A stretch of 31,044 nt of DNA, taken from Bacillota bacterium (lineage in GTDB: Bacteria > Bacillota > Clostridia > Saccharofermentanales > Fastidiosipilaceae). The notes under the pieces were generated by a model, which was given only the letters and a program-made list of their open reading frames with translations, did no database searches and was not told where the DNA came from. How positions within the stretch are numbered: the stretch's first letter is position 1; every line of letters starts with the position of its first letter. This document shows positions 25,976 through 31,044 of this stretch, piece after piece. The DNA lies in contig JAEZWR010000035.1 in assembly GCA_023420115.1 (NCBI GenBank), positions 1-31,044 of the forward strand, in the 5' to 3' direction. Both the position numbers and the translations under genes were made by a program.

Positions 25976-26144
25976 TACATAAATTAAATGAGTAATCAAA
26001 GTGTTTGCGAGATAAATAGTGGTTTTTTTATATTTAATTTGCTAGAGGAAGCTTGATTGCATAATAAAAGTTGCATAATTGCTATATATGCGAAAAAAAA
26101 ACTAAAATTATTGATATAATATTAACGATTGGTCTTTATAGTTT

Positions 26145-26173
26145 TTGATTTACTGTGATGTAAATCATTTAAT
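26145..26173 (+). promoter_or_regulatory. Flavodiiron gene promoter with embedded operator
   Basis: -35 TTGATT (26145-26150), 17-nt spacer, -10 TTTAAT (26168-26173). A perfect 8-bp inverted repeat, TGATTTAC (26146-26153) and GTAAATCA (26160-26167), spacer TGTGAT, covers the -35 and fills the space up to the -10. This is the geometry of a repressor site. The 22-bp size fits a dimeric regulator of the CRP/FNR type, but the regulator is unknown. A second possible -10 (extended, TGATATAAT, 26112-26120) lies upstream without a -35. The remaining 25976-26111 is AT-rich with no gene that I can see. Confidence 0.5.
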
Positions 26174-26230
26174 ATTAAGTAGAGATAAGTTATTCTGCTG
26201 TCTCAAGCTTGTAAATTTTATGGAGGAAAA

Positions 26231-27442
26231 ATGAGCACGGAAAGATATTTAGGTAATGACTACTATTATGTTGGTTACTCTGATATGAGAATCGGTCGTT
26301 TTGAGAATATGATTCCATTAGAGAAAGGGGTTTCTTACAACTCATTTCTTATAAAAGATGAGAAAAATTGTCTTGTCGATACTGTTGATAGTTCAATTCT
26401 TTTGCAATTCAAAGAGAATGTTGCTGCCGCTCTAGCAGGAGAAAAATTAGATTATATAGTTATCCATCATATGGAGCCAGATCACTGTGCGGGAATAATT
26501 GAACTCATGGAGTTGCATCCAGAGTGTCGCATTGTTGGAAATGCTAAATCCTTTACATTTTTGAAGCAGTTTAGGGGAGAAAATTATCCCGATAGACAAG
26601 TTTTGGTAGGAGAAAATGACATTTTAGATTTAGGCAAACATAAGTTGAGATTTATTTTAGCCCCTCTAGTTCATTGGCCAGAAGTTATGTTTAGCTATGA
26701 CGAGAGCACTGGAACTCTATTCTCTTCAGATGCGTTTGGTAGTTTTAATTATCTTAGTGGTAATATCTATTCTGATAGAGTGAAATATGATGAGCATTGG
26801 ATGAGAGAAGCTAGATTGTACTATACAAATATTGTCGGTAAACAAGGGGTAAGTGTTCAGAAGGTCTTTAAGAAATTGGAGGATGTTGAGCTCAAACAGA
26901 TCTTCCCATTACATGGTGTTCTTCATAGGACTCCAGAGATGATAAATAAGCTTGTTTCTATGTATAACAAGTGGAGTAAATATGAGCCTGAGGAAAAGGG
27001 TCTTATGGTCATCTATTCTTCAATGTATGGAAATATGGAGGAGTGTTGTCTAAAGTTAGCTCATATGCTTGATGAGCGTGGAATTGACAATATTCGTTTC
27101 TTCGATGTAGCTCAGACCGATACTCACTATCTACTAGCTGAAATATTTAGATACTCCCATATCGTTGTAGGTGTTGTCAATCATAATACTAAGTTATATC
27201 ACGAAATGCATGAGGTGCTGACACACTTCGCAGATAATAATTTGCAAAATAGAAAATTTGCACTTTTGGCAAGTAAGAGCTGGGGTGGCAAGGCAGCTGA
27301 CGAGGCTAAAGAAATTCTTCTATCAATGAAAGGCTTTGAGCAAATTGGAGAGACCTTCGAAATTTTGTCTACTTTGAGAGAAGATCAAATTGATGATTTG
27401 AAACAACTTGCCGATAGAATTGTCGAGAGTTTTGATAAATAA
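26231..27442 (+). CDS. Flavodiiron protein (oxygen/NO reductase, FprA-type)
   Basis: Cytoplasmic class A flavodiiron protein that reduces O2 to water and/or NO to N2O, protecting anaerobes. The N-terminal metallo-beta-lactamase-like domain has every diiron ligand: H80-M-E82-P-D84-H85, H148 (APLVHWPE), D167 (LFSSDAFG) and H228 (FPLHGVLH). The C-terminal flavodoxin domain starts near 255 (LMVIYSSMYGNMEECC) and binds FMN. At 403 aa it is the two-domain form, with no rubredoxin or flavin-reductase extension, so it needs an external electron donor not encoded here. ATG 26231 follows GGAGG at 26222-26226. It is monocistronic by appearance: own promoter with an operator-like repeat and own terminator. 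Sequence does not decide between O2 and NO preference. Confidence 0.95.
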   Translation: MSTERYLGNDYYYVGYSDMRIGRFENMIPLEKGVSYNSFLIKDEKNCLVDTVDSSILLQFKENVAAALAGEKLDYIVIHHMEPDHCAGIIELMELHPECRIVGNAKSFTFLKQFRGENYPDRQVLVGENDILDLGKHKLRFILAPLVHWPEVMFSYDESTGTLFSSDAFGSFNYLSGNIYSDRVKYDEHWMREARLYYTNIVGKQGVSVQKVFKKLEDVELKQIFPLHGVLHRTPEMINKLVSMYNKWSKYEPEEKGLMVIYSSMYGNMEECCLKLAHMLDERGIDNIRFFDVAQTDTHYLLAEIFRYSHIVVGVVNHNTKLYHEMHEVLTHFADNNLQNRKFALLASKSWGGKAADEAKEILLSMKGFEQIGETFEILSTLREDQIDDLKQLADRIVESFDK

Positions 27443-27471
27443 TTGCGTGCATACTTTGTTTCATATATCAT

Positions 27472-27508
27472 AAAAATCCTACTTGTTATAGGTAGGATTT
27501 TTATTTTT
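27472..27508 (+). terminator. Rho-independent terminator after flavodiiron gene
   Basis: AAAAATCCTAC (27472-27482) pairs perfectly with GTAGGATTTTT (27492-27502) around a 9-nt loop, then ATTTTT. The A-rich 5' side lets it work in both directions. The next start codon is 24 nt past the stem. Confidence 0.85.
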
Positions 27509-27525
27509 AGAAATTGGTGAATTAG

Positions 27526-28434
27526 ATGAGCATAATAGCATTAGATATCGGTGGAACTTTTGTGAAGGCTGGTATTTTTGAAAATGAAAAATTAAGAGAG
27601 TATTCTGAATTTCCAACCAAGGCTCATCAGGGCGCCAATGCCTTGTTGGAAAGGTGTAGCAAATATATTCAAGAAAATTTACGAGATAAGACCGAATCAT
27701 TAGAGGCTATTGGAATATCGACAAGGGGGCAGGTCGATATTTTAAAAGGGAGCATAATATTTGCTCATGACAGTATTAAGAATTATACAGGGATAAATAT
27801 TAGAAGGTACTTTGAAGATATCTTTAATGTACCAGTATATGTTGAGAATGATGTTAATTCTGCTGCTTATGGTGAACTTAAATATGGTGCGGGAAGATAT
27901 ATGAATGATAAAAGTTTCCTCTGTTTAACTGTTGGAACAGGTGTGGGAGGAGCGATTATTGAGAATGGGAAAATACGCCATGGAAAGAGTTTCCAGGCAG
28001 CTGAATTTGGTGCGATGATAACACATGCTGAAGATGTGAGAAAAAATAAGTACAGAAGCGGAAGCTTTGAAAATTATGCTTCTACAAAAGCTCTGGTAAA
28101 GTTGTGTAAGAAAGTTGATCCATCTATACGTTCTGCCAAGGATGTATTTAGGAATGCGAATAGACCAGAAATTAATCATTGTATAAATATATGGGCAAAA
28201 GAATTCTCTATAGGTCTTGTGACTTTAATATATCTTTTTAATCCAGAAAATATAATTATTGGTGGCGGAATTATGCAACAAAAGATGCTCATAAAGAAGA
28301 TTCGACACCAGCTTCATTTTTTACTAATGGAAAGTTTCCAAGGCATTAATGTAATCACAGCTGAACTTGGAAACAAGGCAGGTTTAATTGGAATTGCCTG
28401 TTTAACCAAAGAATTTATTAGCCCGAATTACTGA
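27526..28434 (+). CDS. ROK-family sugar kinase/regulator-like protein
   Basis: Member of the ROK family; substrate unknown. Visible motifs are the phosphate-binding LDIGGTFVKAG (6-16), catalytic D109 in VENDVNSAAYGE, and the second ATP loop LTVGTGVGGAIIENGKI (134-150). The usual zinc site of ROK kinases is missing: the GxxGH His is Ala (AEFGAM, A163) and the CGxxGC cysteines are replaced (YRSGSFENYAS). There is no N-terminal helix-turn-helix, so it is the kinase type rather than a NagC/XylR repressor. At 302 aa the length is normal. GGTGA (27516-27520) precedes the ATG. It begins just behind the flavodiiron terminator with no room for an obvious promoter, and no sugar-transport or metabolic gene is adjacent. 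Confidence 0.88.
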   Translation: MSIIALDIGGTFVKAGIFENEKLREYSEFPTKAHQGANALLERCSKYIQENLRDKTESLEAIGISTRGQVDILKGSIIFAHDSIKNYTGINIRRYFEDIFNVPVYVENDVNSAAYGELKYGAGRYMNDKSFLCLTVGTGVGGAIIENGKIRHGKSFQAAEFGAMITHAEDVRKNKYRSGSFENYASTKALVKLCKKVDPSIRSAKDVFRNANRPEINHCINIWAKEFSIGLVTLIYLFNPENIIIGGGIMQQKMLIKKIRHQLHFLLMESFQGINVITAELGNKAGLIGIACLTKEFISPNY

Positions 28435-28523
28435 GGCACTGTTTAAAAAATCATATATAAGATGTTATAAGTTAGTGTTTTATAGTTTGTAAAGTTTATT
28501 AATTTTATAAATATGTATTTAGC

Positions 28524-28567
28524 TTGACAGTAAATTTCAAGTGGTGTAAAGTATAGGGACTTTACAC
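28524..28567 (+). promoter_or_regulatory. ylxM-ffh promoter with inverted repeat over transcription start
   Basis: Consensus -35 TTGACA (28524-28529), 17-nt spacer, -10 TAAAGT (28547-28552). A perfect 8-bp inverted repeat, GTGTAAAG (28544-28551) and CTTTACAC (28560-28567) with an 8-nt spacer, spans the -10 and the predicted start near 28558. It is a candidate operator; YlxM itself is an HTH protein and a possible ligand. Confidence 0.6.
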
Positions 28568-28585
28568 TGTGTGAGTGATGTTTCT

Positions 28586-28924
28586 ATGGAAGAAAAGTTT
28601 GATAAATTAATTAGAATACAAGATTTGATGGATCTTTATCTTCCTCTTCTGACGGAGAAACACCAAGAACTTTTGACTTTATATTTTGTTGAAGATTTGA
28701 GTTTTACTGAAATTGCTAAAGTTTTGAGTTCTAGTCGTCAGGCAGTTTATGATGGAGTTAAACAGGCGATTAAGAACCTTGAAACATATGAGAATTTACT
28801 GAATAACTTAAGTCGTAGGCAGGAAATTATGAAGCTCATCATCAAACTTAGAGAAAGTATTCAAAATGATAAATGTTTGAATAGTATTTCCGAGTTGATT
28901 GACGAAATAGAGAGAAAGATCTGA
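28586..28924 (+). CDS. ylxM: YlxM family HTH protein (putative regulator of signal recognition particle gene)
   Basis: Small helix-turn-helix protein resembling sigma-70 region 4: LLTEKHQELLTLYFVEDLSF then TEIAKVLSSSRQAVYDGVK, matching Bacillus YlxM. It sits immediately upstream of ffh in most Firmicutes; reported roles concern SRP pathway expression or activity, but its mechanism is not settled. I chose ATG 28586, giving 112 aa, with a weak GTGAG at 28571-28575. GTG 28571 would add five residues, but it follows the predicted transcription start by only ~13 nt and has no ribosome site. The gap to ffh is 21 nt, so the two form one operon. Confidence 0.9.
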   Translation: MEEKFDKLIRIQDLMDLYLPLLTEKHQELLTLYFVEDLSFTEIAKVLSSSRQAVYDGVKQAIKNLETYENLLNNLSRRQEIMKLIIKLRESIQNDKCLNSISELIDEIERKI

Positions 28925-28945
28925 TTGAAATAGAGGAGTTGTGAT

Positions 28946-30286
28946 ATGGCCTTATTTGAAGGTTTATCAGAGAAATTACAGAATATAACTTCAAGAATGG
29001 GCAAGAAGCAGCGTGTTACTGAATCTGATGTCAAAGAAATGATGAAGGAGATTCGTATTGCACTTCTCGAAGCAGATGTAAATTATAAAGTTGTTAAGGA
29101 TTTAGCACGGAATATATCTGAAAGAGCATCTGGATCTGAGGTTATGGAGAGTCTCAGTCCAGGGCAACAAGTTGTAAAGATAGTTAGAGAAGAACTTGTA
29201 GAAATTTTAGGTGAGGCTAGTGATAAATTATATTTTAACTCATCTGGATTCACTGTTATTATGCTTTATGGTCTTCAGGGATCTGGTAAGACAACAACTT
29301 CAGCTAAGCTAGCTCTTTATTTAAAGAAACAAGGTAAGAAACCTTTGCTTTGCTCCGTTGATACACATAGACCTGCAGCCGCCAAACAACTTGAGGTTCT
29401 TGCGAAATCAATAGATGTTCCTTGTTTCATTAAGCCAGAGGAAAAGGATGCAAGAGTTATTGCAAGAGAGGCTCTTGCTCATGCTAAGCATTATTTCAAT
29501 AATGTTTTAATCGTCGATACTGCAGGTAGACAAGTTGTTGACGACAGTATGATGATAGAGCTTGAAGATATCGCAGAGATTGTCAAGCCGGATGAGAAAC
29601 TTCTAGTAGTTGATGCGATGATTGGACAAGAAGCTGTTAATGTAGCAGAGACCTTTGAAAATCGTATCGGATTAGATGGATTTATTATGAGTAAATTAGA
29701 TGGCGATGCCAGAGGTGGTGCGGCGCTTTCTATTTATCAAATTACTAAGAAACCAATTAAGTTCATAACTTTAGGTGAGAAATTAAATGCTCTTGAGATC
29801 TTTGATCCAGATAGAATGGTTTCTCGAATATTGGGAATGGGTGATGTTTTATCGCTGATTGATAGAGCTACAGAGGCTCTTGATCCGGATAAGACCGAAA
29901 AGTTGGTAGAGAATTTACAGAATAATAAATTTACTCTTGATGACCTTTTACTCCAATTTGAAGAAATGAAAAAAATGGGACCACTTAAAGATATTATTTC
30001 GATGCTTCCTGGAGCGAATAAGTTTAAAATCGACGAGAGCGAGCTTGATGATAAAAAAATGGATAGAATAGCAGCTATTATCAAGTCGATGACCGTAAAG
30101 GAAAGAAGAAATCCGAACATTCTTAATGCATCAAGAAGAAAAAGAATTGCTCAGGGTTCAGGGACGACAGTTCAAGATGTGAATAAACTTATCAGGCAGT
30201 ATGAAGAAATGAGCAAGATGATGAAAAAGTTTAATCTATTTGGTAAAAAATCGAAAAGAAAAATGCCATTTAAACTACCTTTTTAA
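28946..30286 (+). CDS. ffh: Signal recognition particle protein Ffh (SRP54)
   Basis: GTPase that binds 4.5S/scRNA and signal sequences and delivers ribosomes to the membrane with FtsY. N domain about 1-85; G domain with GLQGSGKTTTSAKLA (109-123), DTHRPAAAKQL, DTAGRQ (about 191-196) and MSKLDGDARGGAALS; Met-rich M domain from about 300 with MGPLKDIISMLPGA, RRKRIAQGSG and a Lys/Met-rich tail. At 446 aa it is normal. GAGGAG at 28933-28938 precedes ATG 28946. It is followed by rpsP, khpA and rimM in the standard Firmicute order. Confidence 0.97.
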   Translation: MALFEGLSEKLQNITSRMGKKQRVTESDVKEMMKEIRIALLEADVNYKVVKDLARNISERASGSEVMESLSPGQQVVKIVREELVEILGEASDKLYFNSSGFTVIMLYGLQGSGKTTTSAKLALYLKKQGKKPLLCSVDTHRPAAAKQLEVLAKSIDVPCFIKPEEKDARVIAREALAHAKHYFNNVLIVDTAGRQVVDDSMMIELEDIAEIVKPDEKLLVVDAMIGQEAVNVAETFENRIGLDGFIMSKLDGDARGGAALSIYQITKKPIKFITLGEKLNALEIFDPDRMVSRILGMGDVLSLIDRATEALDPDKTEKLVENLQNNKFTLDDLLLQFEEMKKMGPLKDIISMLPGANKFKIDESELDDKKMDRIAAIIKSMTVKERRNPNILNASRRKRIAQGSGTTVQDVNKLIRQYEEMSKMMKKFNLFGKKSKRKMPFKLPF

Positions 30287-30352
30287 TTGAGGTGTTTATT
30301 ATATTAATGAAACTTATCGCAGATGCGAGGGTATATAATTTAGGAGGAAATT

Positions 30353-30607
30353 ATGGCAGTCAAAATTAGACTAAAAAGAATTGGTGCCAAGAAGGCCCCA
30401 TATTATCGTGTTGTAGTTGCAGATTCACGTTATCCACGTGATGGTCGCTTCATTGAAGAGATTGGTTCTTATAATCCTGGTGCCAATGGTTCCGAAAAGA
30501 AATTACAAATCAATGAAGAAAAAGTTCGTGAGTGGGTATCAAAAGGTGCTCAAACAACCGAAACAGTCAAAGCATTACTCAAAAGAAATGGAATTAGCGA
30601 AAAATGA
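30353..30607 (+). CDS. rpsP: 30S ribosomal protein S16
   Basis: 84-aa S16 with the typical start VKIRLKRIGAKKAPYYRVVV and ADSRYPRDGRFIEEIGSYNP. AGGAGG at 30342-30347 gives a strong ribosome site. The 66-nt gap after ffh contains a short TCGCA-GA-TGCGA inverted repeat (30317-30328) and no clear promoter. The stop overlaps the start of khpA by 4 nt (ATGA), implying coupled translation. Confidence 0.97.
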   Translation: MAVKIRLKRIGAKKAPYYRVVVADSRYPRDGRFIEEIGSYNPGANGSEKKLQINEEKVREWVSKGAQTTETVKALLKRNGISEK

Positions 30608-30864
30608 ATAAAGAACAGTCAATAAATGAATTAAAAGAATTACTTTATACAATGGCAGTGGCTCTAGTCGACAATCGTGAAGCAGTAAATGTAACTGTAA
30701 GTAGCGAAGAAGATAACACTGTTGTTCTTGAACTGAGAGTAGCAGAGGAAGATATGGGCAGAGTAATTGGTAAGAGTGGACGTAGAGCCCAGGCAATGCG
30801 CTCCATTGTAAGTGCAAAAGCTATTCGTTCTGAATTACGTTGCATCGTCAACATTGTTGACTAA
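30604..30864 (+). CDS. khpA: KH-domain RNA-binding protein KhpA (YlqC)
   Basis: 86-aa single KH-domain protein. The RNA-binding loop is GRVIGKSGRRAQAMRSIVSA, with the preceding LVDNREAVNVTV strand. KhpA usually pairs with KhpB/Jag to bind RNA and influence cell division and elongation in Firmicutes; here only KhpA is present. ATG overlaps the rpsP stop (ATGA), and a strong terminator begins 10 nt after its stop. Confidence 0.95.
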   Translation: MNKEQSINELKELLYTMAVALVDNREAVNVTVSSEEDNTVVLELRVAEEDMGRVIGKSGRRAQAMRSIVSAKAIRSELRCIVNIVD

Positions 30865-30873
30865 TTAAATTTT

Positions 30874-30907
30874 AATAGAGACGAGCAATCGTCTCTATTT
30901 TCTTTGA
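30874..30907 (+). terminator. Strong Rho-independent terminator between khpA and rimM
   Basis: AATAGAGACGA (30874-30884) pairs perfectly with TCGTCTCTATT (30889-30899) around a GCAA (GNRA) tetraloop, followed by TTCTTT. It ends the rpsP-khpA message. The rimM start codon is only 12 nt past the stem, so it may act as an attenuator for rimM. Confidence 0.85.
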
Positions 30908-30911
30908 AATT

Positions 30912-31044
30912 ATGACTAGGAAACTTAATCAATTTATTTATGTTTGTCGCATTTTGTCACCCCACGGTGTTCATGGTGATTTCCATATAGAGTTATTATC
31001 AGATGATATTGAAAGACTAAAAAATCTGAGGCATGCCTATATCA
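30912..31044 (+). CDS. rimM: 16S rRNA processing protein RimM, N-terminal part (cut by window end)
   Basis: The first 44 codons of RimM, a 30S maturation factor that binds S19. The diagnostic segment is VCRILSPHGVHGDFHIELLS, matching the family 'vGkI.k.hGirGevkv..lsD.peR', followed by DDIERLKNLRHAYI. ATG 30912 puts that motif at residue 11, as usual. There is no Shine-Dalgarno sequence and a terminator stem ends 12 nt upstream. trmD is the expected next gene, outside the window. Confidence 0.85.
   Translation, partial: MTRKLNQFIYVCRILSPHGVHGDFHIELLSDDIERLKNLRHAYI

Noticed and set aside
30334..30339. TATAAT just before rpsP as a promoter
   Set aside because: The start point would fall in the Shine-Dalgarno sequence and there is no -35 at the right distance.
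30575..30854. Two minus-strand frames opposite khpA
   Set aside because: Antisense shadows of a conserved KH-domain gene; composition is low complexity and no initiation signal is visible.
1..31044. Mobile elements, CRISPR arrays or defence islands
   Set aside because: No transposase, integrase, direct-repeat array or att-like duplication was seen; the nuclease-helicase alone is not evidence of a defence system.

Overview
The window is a low-G+C, gene-dense chromosomal segment, almost entirely on the + strand, made of housekeeping genes in the local orders typical of Firmicutes. The best guess is a non-sporulating, anaerobic member of the Clostridia. The evidence is the AT-rich base composition, the xseA-xseB-ispA-dxs-nadK-argR-recN and phoH-pgpH-ybeY-era-recO orders, ylxM-ffh-rpsP-khpA-rimM, RNase Y, strong AGGAGG ribosome sites, frequent TTG starts, and a class A flavodiiron protein. 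The spoIVB-spo0A pair that usually follows recN and the yqfC-yqfD pair that usually precedes phoH in spore formers are absent. Species cannot be fixed from the sequence alone. I saw no mobile element, CRISPR array or prophage.

Layout: 1-5.7 kb holds the 3' part of xseA, then xseB (exonuclease VII), ispA and dxs (isoprenoid precursors), nadK and argR, closed by an intrinsic terminator. recN (5.9-7.7 kb) converges on a lone minus-strand RluA-type pseudouridine synthase. RNase Y (9.1-10.7 kb) has a clear promoter and a perfect ribosome site but no ordinary start codon; AUU fits best. An exported cyclophilin follows behind a terminator.

11.6-14.8 kb looks like one operon: a divergent, orphan SBP_bac_5-type lipoprotein overlapping lspA, then rluD. 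Two DUF881 membrane proteins (14.9-16.6 kb) lead to phoH, a 7TM-HD phosphodiesterase (pgpH) with a large Ser/Asp-rich external insertion, one open reading frame fusing YbeY to Era through an acidic linker, and recO in 1-nt overlap. These genes join 16S rRNA maturation, ribosome assembly, c-di-AMP turnover and recombination repair. Then comes a Rad3/XPD-type iron-sulfur helicase with an N-terminal PD-(D/E)XK nuclease domain.

25.8-26.2 kb holds a minus-strand tRNA-Leu(CAG) with its own promoter and terminator, then the promoter of a flavodiiron protein with a perfect 8-bp inverted repeat occupying the space between -35 and -10. A ROK-family kinase follows behind a terminator. The last block is ylxM-ffh (signal recognition particle), whose promoter carries another perfect 8-bp inverted repeat over the predicted transcription start, then rpsP-khpA, a strong terminator, and the first codons of rimM.

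The most notable items are the YbeY-Era fusion, the apparent AUU start of RNase Y, the two promoter-embedded operators (flavodiiron protein, ylxM), and the terminator placed immediately in front of rimM. Several core enzymes (Dxs, IspA, PgpH, the helicase) also carry polar insertions at domain boundaries, which looks like a lineage habit.
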